From Ruminiclostridium cellobioparum DSM 1351 = ATCC 15832 (GTDB lineage Bacteria > Bacillota > Clostridia > Acetivibrionales > DSM-1351), in NCBI RefSeq assembly GCF_000621505.1, contig NZ_KK211295.1, positions 86,344-150,343 on the forward strand: a DNA stretch of 64,000 nucleotides, given 5' to 3'. Positions 35,143-44,620 of this stretch are shown in pieces. Under the pieces are notes generated by a model. That model was not told the DNA's origin and made no database searches. It saw nothing but the letters and a program-made list of their open reading frames with translations. Within the stretch, counting starts at the first letter, position 1. Each line of letters starts with the position of its first letter. The position numbers were made by a program, and so were the translations under genes.

Positions 35143-35586
35143 CTATCTCAATTTTATTGATTTAATTCTATATCTGTATACACCTGAAGGTGTATTAACG
35201 GAAACAACAGCCCCTTCTTTTCTGCATAACAGGGCCTTTCCCATGGGAGACAGTATAGTTATGCAATTACCCCCGGTGCGGCCGGTTTCCGGGACAACAA
35301 GCCTATAACTATAGGTTTCCTGTTCCTCGATATCCTCTATCTCCACTTCACTGTTCAAGCATACAAACGGAAAGTCATTATTTGTTTCGTCTGATAGTAC
35401 TACATTTTTAACAATTGCATCTACAGCACTTAAATAGTTGTCTAAAAGTTCCTCAAATTCTTTCCTGTGTTTGTTAAACTCAGGAAAGTACAGATCAACG
35501 ATTTGCGTTCTCCTTTCCTCAAAATCTACTAAATGAGCGAGCAAATTCTCATATGCAGGCGTATTTAGCTTAAGCTTTTCTGTCAC
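35143..35586 (-). CDS. GreA/GreB-family protein without the usual acidic tip
   Basis: A 147-aa protein whose C-terminal half matches the Gre C-terminal domain (YSYRLVVPETG, then ILSPMGKALL and VNTPSGVYRYRI). That domain binds RNA polymerase near the secondary channel. The N-terminal half (about 10-65) is helical and probably a coiled coil, but it lacks the GD-x-x-E-N-x-E-Y acidic tip that GreA uses to stimulate transcript cleavage. It is therefore more likely a Rnk-like or anti-Gre modulator than a cleavage factor. It is monocistronic, with a terminator-like hairpin on each side. Confidence 0.8.
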   Translation of the reverse strand: MTEKLKLNTPAYENLLAHLVDFEERRTQIVDLYFPEFNKHRKEFEELLDNYLSAVDAIVKNVVLSDETNNDFPFVCLNSEVEIEDIEEQETYSYRLVVPETGRTGGNCITILSPMGKALLCRKEGAVVSVNTPSGVYRYRIKSIKLR

Positions 35587-35629
35587 AAAATCTCCTCCAT
35601 TTCACAAGTAATTAAATGGTACCCCTCCT

Positions 35630-35676
35630 AAAAAAAAACATATGGCACTTTGCCCAAAAGGGCAAAGCACCATATG
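35630..35676 (-). terminator. Strong intrinsic terminator of the Wal-rlmH operon
   Basis: A 17-base stem (CATATGGCACTTTGCCC / GGGCAAAGCACCATATG, two mismatches) with a four-base loop is followed on the minus strand by nine T residues. It closes the long operon ending with rlmH. Confidence 0.9.
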
Positions 35677-35768
35677 TAATATGATACCATATTTGTTGCA
35701 CCATGTCAAAACCAGCATGTACGTATCTTCAAAGCCAATTACATATTTAATAGGGCTTTTTCAATCAG

Positions 35769-36248
35769 TCATTTATGATAAGTCTCATTCTTCATTATCT
35801 TAAATGCCCTGTACGTCTGCTCAAGGAGAATGAGTCGTGCCAGCTGGTGCGGGAAGGTCATTTTCGACAGGCATATTCTGCAGCTGGCCGCACTGACCAG
35901 GCTATGATCCAATCCCAGAGAACCCCCAATGATAAAGGTTATGTGGGAATTCCCTGTGAGCATGATACTCTCAAGTTTGGAGGCAAAGCCTTCCGAAGTT
36001 GTCTGTTCCCCCGCCAGGTCCAGCAGTATGATATAACTGCCTTCCTTAACCCTTTTGAGCAGCCGCTCGGCTTCACGCTGCTTTACCTGGGCTTCCTGCG
36101 CGGGACTCAGTGTATCGGGGGCGTGCTCATCCTCCACCTCGATCAGCTCCATATCCGCAAAACGTGAAAGCCTTTTGGTATATTCCGAAATACCTTCCTT
36201 GAGGTACCGTTCCTTTAGTTTTCCAACTGCCGCAATAGTTATTTTCAT
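35769..36248 (-). CDS. rlmH: 23S rRNA pseudouridine-1915 N3-methyltransferase RlmH
   Basis: A SPOUT methyltransferase that modifies pseudouridine 1915 of 23S rRNA in assembled ribosomes. The 159-aa length and the landmarks MKITIAAVGKLKERYLKEGI at the N-terminus, FIIGGSLGL (SAM knot) and LLEQTYRAFKIMKNETYHK at the C-terminus are typical. GGAG lies before the ATG at 36248; the upstream ATG at 36260 is part of that site. It sits downstream of walJ, as in many Firmicutes wal loci. Confidence 0.96.
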   Translation of the reverse strand: MKITIAAVGKLKERYLKEGISEYTKRLSRFADMELIEVEDEHAPDTLSPAQEAQVKQREAERLLKRVKEGSYIILLDLAGEQTTSEGFASKLESIMLTGNSHITFIIGGSLGLDHSLVSAASCRICLSKMTFPHQLARLILLEQTYRAFKIMKNETYHK

Positions 36249-36328
36249 TTTTTTCTCCATAAAAAAGGAACCCTGTATCCGGCCCCCTGAATTTATTAAT
36301 CAAATTATAAATCTAATAATATGTTTAC

Positions 36329-37120
36329 TTATAATATTTTTACCTTCCCGACCCTGTCCCTGCTTGCCACCTCAAGCAGCACATCTCCGCCCACTGCGAT
36401 CTGCTTCTCGGTAAGAGCATTATATGTAGTCTGATACGCCAGCTCGGGAAAGTTGTTCTCGTGGCTTAAATGTCCCAGAATGAAGTTTCTGCAGCCCTTT
36501 TCAGCCAGGTAGGCAATAACTTTTGCGGCCATCTCGTTTGACAGATGCCCGTGATCGCCCATGATCCTCTTCTTCAGCGACCATGGATAAGGTCCTACCC
36601 TCAGCATCTCAACATCATGATTTGACTCAAGCAGCATCAGGTCATTGCCCTCTATGTACGAAAGAAGTTCCTTGTTCATATGACCTATATCGGTAGCTGT
36701 TGTTATGCGCTTTCCCTCGGCAAAAAAATTGTATCCCACCGGTTCGGCCGCATCATGAGGTATGGAAAACGGCCGCACACATATGTCTCCGATCTCAAAC
36801 TCATCTCCGGTGCAGAAACATACCCTGTTTTCCAGTTTGACCGGTCCCAATCCGAACTCCATTGCACACCAGGTGGCCTCATTTGCATAAATGGGAACAT
36901 CCTGTTTTCTGGATATTATACCTGCTCCACGCACGTGATCAATGTGTTCATGTGAAATTAATATAGCGCTTAACTCCGCCGGATTTTCTCCAATGGAGCA
37001 GAGCGCTTCCAATATCCTCTTTCCGCTTAAACCTGCGTCTATAAGAAGTTTTGTTTTCTCAGTACCTATAAATAAAGCGTTTCCGCTGCTTCCACTAAAC
37101 AAACTGCAAAACTTTACCAT
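36329..37120 (-). CDS. walJ: Metallo-beta-lactamase fold hydrolase WalJ/YycJ
   Basis: A 263-aa MBL-fold protein. The metal-binding motif SHEHIDH (56-62) and further ligands (IPHDA, TATDIGH, LGHLSHEN) are present, and the N-terminus CSLFSGSSGNALFIG is diagnostic for YycJ. It is thought to be a nuclease or 5'-exonuclease linked to cell-division and DNA-replication coordination; the substrate is not settled. It lies between murA and rlmH in the wal operon. Confidence 0.92.
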   Translation of the reverse strand: MVKFCSLFSGSSGNALFIGTEKTKLLIDAGLSGKRILEALCSIGENPAELSAILISHEHIDHVRGAGIISRKQDVPIYANEATWCAMEFGLGPVKLENRVCFCTGDEFEIGDICVRPFSIPHDAAEPVGYNFFAEGKRITTATDIGHMNKELLSYIEGNDLMLLESNHDVEMLRVGPYPWSLKKRIMGDHGHLSNEMAAKVIAYLAEKGCRNFILGHLSHENNFPELAYQTTYNALTEKQIAVGGDVLLEVASRDRVGKVKIL

Positions 37121-37185
37121 TTAAGCTCCATTTCTTCTTCATGCAAAGTGAATTTGCCCAAAGCAGAACCAAAAAATTTCAATGG

Positions 37186-38451
37186 TTAATCTTCTGTTGA
37201 TATCCTTGTTATATCTGCTCCAAGCAAATTAAGCTTGTGAACAAAATTCTCATAGCCTCTGTCTATATATTTAATATTAGTAATTTCCGTTGTTCCCTTT
37301 GCGGCCAAACCAGCCAAAACCATGGCTGCTCCAGCCCTTAAATCGGTTGCCTTGACAGGTGCTCCTGTCAGCAGGGCTCCTCCGTCAATAACCGCAATTC
37401 TGCCTTCCACTTTTATCCTGGCACCCATGCGCTTAAATTCATCCACGTACTGGAACCTCGAGTCCCAGATACCTTCTGTTATGGTACTGACGCCTTCGGC
37501 CATATTCAGCAGAACGGTAATCTGAGGCTGCAGATCGGTAGGAAATCCGGGATAAGGCAAAGTCATTATATTAACATTCTTAACTTTATTGCCGCCTATG
37601 ACCCTTATAAAATCCTCGTCTTCTTTAACCGTAACACCCATTTCAATAAGCTTTGCAGTGAGAGATTCCATATGCTTTGGAATAACATTCCTGACTGTTA
37701 CATCTCCCCTTGAAATTGCAGCAGCAATCATAAAGGTTCCTGCTTCTATCATATCGGGAATTATTGTGTGAATTCCGCCGCCTTTCAGGTGCTCCACACC
37801 CCTGATCTTGATAACGTCTGTTCCCGCACCTCTTATATTAGCCCCCATAGCATTCAGAAAGTTTGCCACATCAACAACATGGGGTTCCTTTGCCGCATTT
37901 TCTATCACAGTCTGCCCACTGGCCTTTACTGCTGCCAGCATAAGATTTATGGTGGCACCGACACTGACAACGTCCAGGTAAATCTGTGCACCTTTCAGCT
38001 GTGACGCATCAATTTTTACTATGCCATGTTCAATAACAACATGGGCTCCCATAGCCTCAAAGCCTTTAATGTGCTGATCTATAGGTCTGAATCCAAAATC
38101 ACATCCACCGGGAAGTGATACCTCCGCCTTCCCAAATCTGGCAATCAACGCTCCCAATAAATAATACGAAGCTCTCATGCTTTTCACAAGTTCGTAAGGT
38201 GCCTGCCAGCAGTTTACCTCTCGTGTGTCACAAATTACGGTATTGCTGTCTTCTTTAGTTATCTTAGCGCCCAATTTGGTGAGGATATCCAATAAAACTT
38301 TAACATCTTTTATATCAGGAACATTCTCTATTCTACTGATCCCATTTATTATCAATGCCGCGGGTAAAACCGCAACTGCAGCATTCTTTGCTCCGCTAAT
38401 GGTAACTTCTCCGTTCAGGGGACATGGCCCGTTTAATAAGAACTTATCCAA
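37186..38451 (-). CDS. murA: UDP-N-acetylglucosamine 1-carboxyvinyltransferase
   Basis: It catalyses the first committed step of peptidoglycan synthesis, adding enolpyruvate to UDP-GlcNAc. At 421 aa it has the K22-N23 pair in SGAKNAA and the catalytic, fosfomycin-sensitive cysteine C117 in [13 protein letters not shown]. The second domain has the [13 protein letters not shown] block. It is inserted in the wal operon between yycI and walJ, which ties the two-component system to wall synthesis. Confidence 0.96.
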   Translation of the reverse strand: MDKFLLNGPCPLNGEVTISGAKNAAVAVLPAALIINGISRIENVPDIKDVKVLLDILTKLGAKITKEDSNTVICDTREVNCWQAPYELVKSMRASYYLLGALIARFGKAEVSLPGGCDFGFRPIDQHIKGFEAMGAHVVIEHGIVKIDASQLKGAQIYLDVVSVGATINLMLAAVKASGQTVIENAAKEPHVVDVANFLNAMGANIRGAGTDVIKIRGVEHLKGGGIHTIIPDMIEAGTFMIAAAISRGDVTVRNVIPKHMESLTAKLIEMGVTVKEDEDFIRVIGGNKVKNVNIMTLPYPGFPTDLQPQITVLLNMAEGVSTITEGIWDSRFQYVDEFKRMGARIKVEGRIAVIDGGALLTGAPVKATDLRAGAAMVLAGLAAKGTTEITNIKYIDRGYENFVHKLNLLGADITRISTED

Positions 38452-38583
38452 ACCCTTCTACACCAACCTTTTGTATAAACTGTAAATGTTTTGCTAAACA
38501 TTACACACACGAGAACATTATACCATTTAGTTATAAATTATTCCACTAGAAATGTAGCAAAAAAAATATTACCAATTTACAAA

Positions 38584-39408
38584 CTATTCCATAAGCTCAC
38601 CGCTGGTGGCATTGAAGTAGAATTCCTTTCCCTGATTGGTTGTTATTCTCCAGGAAAGTCCCTCATACAAGGTTTTAGTATCCTTATCCCCCTTTATGCC
38701 TTTAAAGCCAATATCAACATCGCTGATGTCAATCCCGGGATAGCCGGTCATCTTTGTTACCAGAATCTGATACACAGGTATTACTTTGATATCTCTGCTG
38801 CTTATGGTCAAAGGCTTCTTATATTGATACTTTATGCTCTTTAAACCTGCTTTTCCTAACTCTACTTCAATGTAGTTATCAAACACGGTATAATTTTTAT
38901 AAATCCCCTTGTAAACCGCCTTTGGATCTTCTCCGGAGGGAGAGGAAGAAAAGCTGTCCAATTGAAACTCATCAAGGGGAATACCAAGCTTTTTGGCTAA
39001 TTCCTTTAAATAAATCTCAACCTCACTTTTGCTCTGTGAATATATTTTCTTATTACTCCCGCTGTCACTGTACTCAAAATAACAGCCGCTGTTGAATATA
39101 AGCTTTTCGGTACCCTTCTCATAGATATTATCACTAATTTTGGAATAATTATCCCCCAGGAGCCCATTAATTATTTTACTTTTATCCAGAACTGTTTCTT
39201 CATACTGCAATATAAAGTCTTTACCGTTATATTTCGGTATCGGACATTCGATATGTACATTGTTCTGTTCCAATATTTTTTGGGTGTTGATAATGGTATC
39301 GCGGGAAATTTCCCCTCCCTTGGTATTCTGGTATAGTATAACGGCCAGAACAAGGTTCAATACAATAAACGCCCATATTAAAATTGTTTTTGCCTGTTTC
39401 CAGTCCAT
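38584..39408 (-). CDS. yycI: WalK regulatory membrane protein YycI
   Basis: A 274-aa single-pass membrane protein of the YycI family. It starts with MDWKQAKTILIWAFIVLNL, the typical short cytoplasmic tail and transmembrane helix, followed by an extracellular domain. With YycH it modulates WalK activity in Bacillus. The frame opens nine bases earlier at a GTG, but the AGGTG site fits the ATG at 39408. It lies 37 bases after yycH. Confidence 0.87.
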   Translation of the reverse strand: MDWKQAKTILIWAFIVLNLVLAVILYQNTKGGEISRDTIINTQKILEQNNVHIECPIPKYNGKDFILQYEETVLDKSKIINGLLGDNYSKISDNIYEKGTEKLIFNSGCYFEYSDSGSNKKIYSQSKSEVEIYLKELAKKLGIPLDEFQLDSFSSSPSGEDPKAVYKGIYKNYTVFDNYIEVELGKAGLKSIKYQYKKPLTISSRDIKVIPVYQILVTKMTGYPGIDISDVDIGFKGIKGDKDTKTLYEGLSWRITTNQGKEFYFNATSGELME

Positions 39409-39445
39409 AATTATCACCTACACAGAATATTGTAATTACTGTACA

Positions 39446-40930
39446 TTATTTCCCACCAAGGGGTATATCATAACTGCCGGTATTATTAAAAAGTACAAAG
39501 CTTGGAGTAATCATGGTGCTGTTTGCCTCCGGAGGCGTAAGTACGTAATATATCCCATAGTCCCGTATAGGCAGGTTTGCGTTGCTGAGCTCCTTATTTA
39601 AACTATAGGCTCTATCTACAAGTTCAGGGAAATTCCAGGTATATTCTTTAAAAATCTTATTGACCTCAAGTTTTAACGCTACCCATCTGCATTGGATCAC
39701 TCTTTTTGAAGTTGCCTCGATTGTTATGGCGCTGTCCAGCGACTGTTCACTATTGGGAAGTTTAAAATCCTTCAACAGCAGAGGGACATCTCCGTGCCCT
39801 TCACCATCATCTATACTGTAGTCAAATTTAAATATGAAAGAGTTACTCCCTTCCTTCACAGAGGACAGGTATAGATTGATATTGTCCATGTGCCTGCTGC
39901 GGGCCTTGAGCTCCATTATAAAGCCCACAGCCTTTTGGTATGCATCAAGGAGCCTGGTCCTTTCGGTTACACCCTGGTTTCCGGTATACTTGTACTCAAT
40001 AACGGAATTTTTGTATAACCTGTAAACACTGTCGGACTTTTTAAAAACAACAGCGCCATAGACATCTTCATCCGGGTAATAGTCATTTCTGATTTCCCCC
40101 AACAATTCCAGCTGGATGGCATCATATTCGGCCAGACTTGAGGTAGGCCCCTGAAGAGAGCCAAAGGGTATGCTGTTTAAATTTGTATACTCTTCCTCAC
40201 TGTTTGATGTAAAGGGAGCAATCATATCTTTGGGCAGCAGGGATTTACTGCCTGTCTCGATTGCTATTTTATAATTTTTAATTTTAAAATTATTTTTATG
40301 ACTTTCATAGACGGTTTCAAATTCTTTCTGATCCAGGGCAACTCCGCCGTAGCCTGATACAACATATGTATAGATATTATTACTGTCCTTTATGTAAATA
40401 GTGTCCGAATAGCCGTTTTCCGGATCATCAGGATATATTGCAACCTTGTTTAATCCCATAACTGAGTCAACAGAATTTTTTATATTCAATACCCATTTAA
40501 CTATATCTATATTAATATCAGTTTTAAATTCAAAGTAATAAGGATTATTGGCAGCAATGATCCCCCATTTTTCCTCATTGAAAGGTTCGGTCCGGGTGGG
40601 CTTGTCTTTCAGCGCAGCCTTAAGATACTCCTGGGCACCGTTCCAGAGAGTATAATACTCCTCCGAGCCGTTTGGGATTATCAGATGATCGTTGTCGTAG
40701 CCTTTTGAGAGAACTATCCTGCTGGGAAGCATAAAATTCCCCTTCATTTTCTCAATAGATGCCTGAGCTATTTTTGAGTCAGAAAAAAAGGAAGATAAAA
40801 AAGGGAAACTGCCGGATTGACTACTCCACAGTATTCCCACCTGTATGATACAAACGCTGATTAAAAGAATTAATAAGAACGTTCTAAATTTCTCATAATA
40901 ATAACCTAAAGTTTTTGATCGCTTATTCAT
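39446..40930 (-). CDS. yycH: WalK regulatory membrane protein YycH
   Basis: A 494-aa protein with one transmembrane helix (about residues 15-35) and a long extracellular domain, matching YycH in size and position. Its role in relatives is to control the WalK kinase together with YycI. It lies directly downstream of a small secreted protein gene (three-base gap), so expression is coupled. Sequence similarity is loose by eye; the order walK, yycH, yycI supports the call. Confidence 0.82.
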   Translation of the reverse strand: MNKRSKTLGYYYEKFRTFLLILLISVCIIQVGILWSSQSGSFPFLSSFFSDSKIAQASIEKMKGNFMLPSRIVLSKGYDNDHLIIPNGSEEYYTLWNGAQEYLKAALKDKPTRTEPFNEEKWGIIAANNPYYFEFKTDINIDIVKWVLNIKNSVDSVMGLNKVAIYPDDPENGYSDTIYIKDSNNIYTYVVSGYGGVALDQKEFETVYESHKNNFKIKNYKIAIETGSKSLLPKDMIAPFTSNSEEEYTNLNSIPFGSLQGPTSSLAEYDAIQLELLGEIRNDYYPDEDVYGAVVFKKSDSVYRLYKNSVIEYKYTGNQGVTERTRLLDAYQKAVGFIMELKARSRHMDNINLYLSSVKEGSNSFIFKFDYSIDDGEGHGDVPLLLKDFKLPNSEQSLDSAITIEATSKRVIQCRWVALKLEVNKIFKEYTWNFPELVDRAYSLNKELSNANLPIRDYGIYYVLTPPEANSTMITPSFVLFNNTGSYDIPLGGK

Positions 40931-40933
40931 AGA

Positions 40934-41404
40934 TTAATCTTTCTTATCTTTTTCACCGCCGGGATTAGTTATCCAGTCTATGGCTTTTTCAAACCAGTCT
41001 CCTGATTTCTTTGCTTCGCCGAATGTAATAGTATAATAAAACTCCTCGGGACTATTCTTTGTTTCCTTTGTATAAGCAGTTATTTTAATGTCATTTGGAC
41101 CTTTCTTAAGTCTTATATCCTTGCCGAACATTTTGCCGTTTCCAACCTTGAAAGTGGACACGCCGTCGGTTGTCTTCAGAGGTTTATAATCTCCTGCTTC
41201 GTTGTCATAGTATTCAAAACTGATAGTAGTCTCATCATAGATACAGGTTCCGAAGATTGAGAATACCTGTTTGGTGACTACTTCATCCCCTTCGGGTCTA
41301 GAAATGTCAACCACATGATTGTCATCCGCCGCAAAAACAGGTATAAAAAATATAGACAGCATAGCGCATACGATTATAGTAAATGTAAGTAACTTTGATT
41401 TCAT
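40934..41404 (-). CDS. Small secreted protein inside the wal operon
   Basis: A 156-aa exported protein of unknown function. The signal peptide ends near FFIPVFAA. The mature part starts with ISRPEGDEVVTKQVFSIFG, which looks like an Ig-like or bacterial surface beta domain. The charged C-terminal tail (GEKDKKD) follows an amphipathic stretch WFEKAIDWITNPGG. It lies between walK and yycH, where Bacillus has no gene, so it may be an extra extracellular sensor or wall-binding partner of WalK. Confidence 0.72.
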   Translation of the reverse strand: MKSKLLTFTIIVCAMLSIFFIPVFAADDNHVVDISRPEGDEVVTKQVFSIFGTCIYDETTISFEYYDNEAGDYKPLKTTDGVSTFKVGNGKMFGKDIRLKKGPNDIKITAYTKETKNSPEEFYYTITFGEAKKSGDWFEKAIDWITNPGGEKDKKD

Positions 41405-41509
41405 AAGGTCCACCCCGAAAAAATACTCTTGTACTGTTTTTACCAGTACCCTACTATAATTATATTACATTTTCTGTTACAAATCCATTACATGGCATTT
41501 AAAAAAAAT

Positions 41510-43354
41510 TTACACCGCAAGTCTCACTGTAATTTCGGTGCCCTTCTTTTCCTCACTGCTTATGCTTATAGTACCCCCATGTGCCTGAATAATTTCCTTG
41601 GCAATTGAAAGTCCCAGGCCGGTACCTCCCATATCACGCGATCTGGCCTTATCCACCCTGTAAAACCTTTCAAATACCCGCGGAAGAGAATCAGCAGGTA
41701 TACCGATTCCGTTGTCGGCAACCTTAACATAAACATCATTATAAATCCTGCCGATGTAAACGGTAATTTCCCCATTTTCAGGGGTATACTTCAGGGCATT
41801 GCTTATGAGGTTTACAAAAACCTGTTCAAGCCTGTCCTTATCACCCTTTATATTTGGTATCTCACCGATAACATAGCTCTCAAGTTTTTGATGCTTATGT
41901 TCGGCCTGCAGGCGCATTCTGTCCACTATATCCCTTACGAGATCCTTTATGGGCACTTCACCCATATTCCAGCTGACCTGCTGATTATCAAGCCTGGACA
42001 GCTGCAGCAAGTCCTTAACCAGCCTGGTCATCCTGTCGGCCTCGGTATTTATTACATTCAGGAAGTGTTCGGTAGTTTCCCTGTCGTCCACCGCCCCATC
42101 CAGCAGTGTTTCAGAATAGCTCTTTATTGAGGTTATGGGGGTACGCAGTTCGTGGGACACGTTTGCCACAAACTCACGTCTCATATTGTCAAGCTTCTGC
42201 TCTTCGGTAACATCGTGCAGAACCACGATAAATCCTTCCGGTCTGCTTTTTGTATCTGTGAACACCGCAAAGTATACCTTTATGAATAAATCGTTGATCA
42301 CAGTATCAAATTCTTTAACCGAAGCTTCCTCCAGGTACACTATATTCTCGAGCTGTATATCCAGACCCACACTGCCGGCAAAATCCTGAAAGCTCTTTTC
42401 GGCGATATCATCTCCAAGATACCTTCTGGCCGCGGGATTTATATGAATTACGTTCCCCTTAAGGTCGTAGGCCAGAACTCCGTCGGCCATATAATTTAAT
42501 ATGGTAACCACCTTGTTCTTTTCGCTGGATATCTCAGATAAGGTATTCTTGAGCTCATTGGCCATGTAATTGAAGGTCTTTGTGAGATTCCCGATTTCAT
42601 CCTCGGATTTGACAGCCAGCTGTTCATCAAATTCCCCTTCGGCGATTTTTTCAGCTTTGTGCATTACGCTGATTATTGGCGAAGTTATGGTTTTCGACAA
42701 AAAGTACCCCAAAAGCACCGACAAAAATACCGCAATAACAGTACTGGTTAATATGAGGTTGTTAAAGGTTTGTATTATTTGCTCCCAGGCCTCTTTGTTA
42801 TAAGTAAAGTAAAAAATTAGATCTTTTCTCTCTGAGGGCTCAATGACATATTCAAAATATTCGTTTCCCGCTATGGTTTTAACCAGTTTTTTGTTCAGAA
42901 CCGGGGCCTCCAGTTGTTTTGCCCATAAGGGAAGCAGGTTGGCAGTGGAATTGTTGAAAAGCTCATCCACAAAGGTACCCGGATTTTGAATGAACTGCTC
43001 GTCTGTGGAATAAATAATTCCCCTGTTCGGGTCATTATTCTTTCTGGTAATACTTAGATCTATGATTGTCAGGTTGACATCCGAATTTGTTCTGAAACAA
43101 TTTATATCATCCCGTCTGTCTTTGAAATAAGTGTAGATGTCCTCATTGGATTCAGGTATGCCCCTCAATTCCTTCCAGTCTTCGAAACCCTTGTCCATAT
43201 CTTCCTGGAAATTGTTAAAATAAATCGACTGCAGTCCTGAATTTATTATTATATAAACGACACATACCAAGATTACACACATGGATATAAATATATAAAC
43301 AAGTTTCCACTGCAAGCTGCGCAGCAGCTTTATAAATCCTTTCCAGAACTTCAT
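41510..43354 (-). CDS. walK: Sensor histidine kinase WalK
   Basis: A 614-aa membrane histidine kinase for cell-wall homeostasis. Two transmembrane helices (about 16-38 and 199-220) flank an extracellular sensor domain. HAMP follows (about 221-268), then a PAS domain (about 280-390) and the HisKA domain with H401 in NVSHELRTPITSIKSY. The ATPase has NLISNALKYTP, DNGIGIP and GTGLGLS. The frame runs to 43465, but GAAGGAG lies before the ATG at 43354. It is separated from walR by 416 bases carrying a repeat and a hairpin. Confidence 0.95.
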   Translation of the reverse strand: MKFWKGFIKLLRSLQWKLVYIFISMCVILVCVVYIIINSGLQSIYFNNFQEDMDKGFEDWKELRGIPESNEDIYTYFKDRRDDINCFRTNSDVNLTIIDLSITRKNNDPNRGIIYSTDEQFIQNPGTFVDELFNNSTANLLPLWAKQLEAPVLNKKLVKTIAGNEYFEYVIEPSERKDLIFYFTYNKEAWEQIIQTFNNLILTSTVIAVFLSVLLGYFLSKTITSPIISVMHKAEKIAEGEFDEQLAVKSEDEIGNLTKTFNYMANELKNTLSEISSEKNKVVTILNYMADGVLAYDLKGNVIHINPAARRYLGDDIAEKSFQDFAGSVGLDIQLENIVYLEEASVKEFDTVINDLFIKVYFAVFTDTKSRPEGFIVVLHDVTEEQKLDNMRREFVANVSHELRTPITSIKSYSETLLDGAVDDRETTEHFLNVINTEADRMTRLVKDLLQLSRLDNQQVSWNMGEVPIKDLVRDIVDRMRLQAEHKHQKLESYVIGEIPNIKGDKDRLEQVFVNLISNALKYTPENGEITVYIGRIYNDVYVKVADNGIGIPADSLPRVFERFYRVDKARSRDMGGTGLGLSIAKEIIQAHGGTISISSEEKKGTEITVRLAV

Positions 43355-43438
43355 GCTGTCTCCTTCAACTATTTTTTTGACTTGAGGCCAACCGGACCTC
43401 AAGTCAAAGATAAAAACGTACAATAAAATTGTTATTTG
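43355..43438 (-). other. walK leader with stem-loop
   Basis: An 11-base stem TTGACTTGAGG (43377-43387) / CCTCAAGTCAA (43397-43407) lies about 15 bases before the walK ribosome site. It lacks a T-run in the walK direction, so it is likelier an mRNA-stability or processing element than a terminator. Confidence 0.55.
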
Positions 43439-43767
43439 AACGCGTTGTGCCCGCTGATTAAACAATTTTATTACTGATTATACCGGTACTTCCATACGAA
43501 CTTCAATCAATGATGACACACAAAGTACTTACTTGAAATAGTACGGTTCAAAACAAATATTTTCTTGCCGTCGCAGCGACTCGACCATCCGGGTCTCGCG
43601 TGCTGCTCAAAGTGACCTCCTGTCACTTTGCCGGCTAAAATACTTGTTTTTCACCTACAAATTTCAGCAAGCACTTTTACCGTGCTCTTCATTGCTTGAA
43701 GTTGTACTCGCGTACCGATATAATCACATAACACTTTATTAGCAAAGTTTAACCATCACAACGCGTT
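43439..43767. repeat. Long palindromic repeat, copy B, between walR and walK
   Basis: The same element as at 6895-7283. Outer arms AACGCGTTGTG (43439-43449) and CACAACGCGTT (43757-43767) are perfect. Inner arms use ATACCGGTAC and GTACCGATAT, then ACTTCAAtCAATG and CATTGCTTGAAGT, and the GC-rich centre is nearly identical to copy A. It ends three bases before the walR stop. It is 329 bases long and encodes no protein. As it lies inside the operon it must be transcribed with it, or it interrupts co-transcription. Confidence 0.87.
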
Positions 43768-43770
43768 AAT

Positions 43771-44466
43771 TTAAAATTTATTAAAGTAGTAGCCTACACC
43801 GCGCTTTGTCACAATATACTGGGGATTTGCGGGATCAAGCTCGAGTTTCTCACGGACTCTCCTGACAGTGACATCCACAGTTCTTACATCTCCGTAATAC
43901 TCATAGCCCCAGACCTTTTCCAGCAGCGACTCCCTTGAAAAGATGGTTCCCTGCTGTGCCGCCAGGAACTTGACCAGCTCAAATTCACGAAGTGTCAGTT
44001 CTATGATTTCCTCTCCCCTTCTGACTTCATAACGGTCGGAATCTATAGTAAGATCGCCGTACTTGTTTACACGGGATTTATCGGCGCTCACCTGCTCAGC
44101 AGGCACAAGTCTTCTGAGATTTGCCTTTACACGGGCCATAAGTTCGCGCGGACTGAAGGGTTTTGTAATATAGTCATCAGCCCCCAGCTCCAGGCCCAAT
44201 ACCTTGTCGACCTCTTCTTCCTTCGCCGTAAGCATGAGAATTGGCGTTGAGATTGATTGTCTGAGCTTCCTGCACACTGTAAAGCCGTCCATCTTCGGAA
44301 GCATAATGTCCAGCAGTATCAGATCCGGATTCTGTGAAAGTGCAAGCTCCACGGCCTCTTCGCCATCAAATGCCTCCAGGGTATCATACCCTTCTTTTTT
44401 AAGATTGAATCTCAAAATATCTACAATATTCTTCTCATCGTCTACAATCAATACTTTTTTGCTCAA
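43771..44466 (-). CDS. walR: Response regulator WalR (OmpR family)
   Basis: A 231-aa regulator. The receiver domain has the phosphoacceptor D53 in LILLDIMLPKMDGF, plus D9-D10 and K102-like TKPFSPRELM. The winged-helix DNA-binding domain ends with RTVDVTVRRVREKLE. It controls autolysin and wall genes in relatives. The frame extends to 44484, but AGGGGTG lies six bases before a TTG at 44466, giving MSKKVLIVDDE. A promoter candidate is at 44521-44549. Confidence 0.95.
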   Translation of the reverse strand: MSKKVLIVDDEKNIVDILRFNLKKEGYDTLEAFDGEEAVELALSQNPDLILLDIMLPKMDGFTVCRKLRQSISTPILMLTAKEEEVDKVLGLELGADDYITKPFSPRELMARVKANLRRLVPAEQVSADKSRVNKYGDLTIDSDRYEVRRGEEIIELTLREFELVKFLAAQQGTIFSRESLLEKVWGYEYYGDVRTVDVTVRRVREKLELDPANPQYIVTKRGVGYYFNKF

Positions 44467-44520
44467 AAAATACACCCCTAACAAAATTTAATCGGTGATT
44501 AATCCGAAATATACATTTGA

Positions 44521-44549
44521 ATTATATCACTAAATACATGTAATGAAAA
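44521..44549 (-). promoter_or_regulatory. Promoter candidate for walR
   Basis: On the minus strand, TTTTCA (44544-44549) and TATAAT (44521-44526) are 17 bases apart, about 55 bases before the TTG start. Confidence 0.5.
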
Positions 44550-44620
44550 ATTAATATTTTGCCAATGCTGTAATTTAGACGTAATAAGTCGAAAAATGTT
44601 GCAGAATTACTGCTGCCAAA

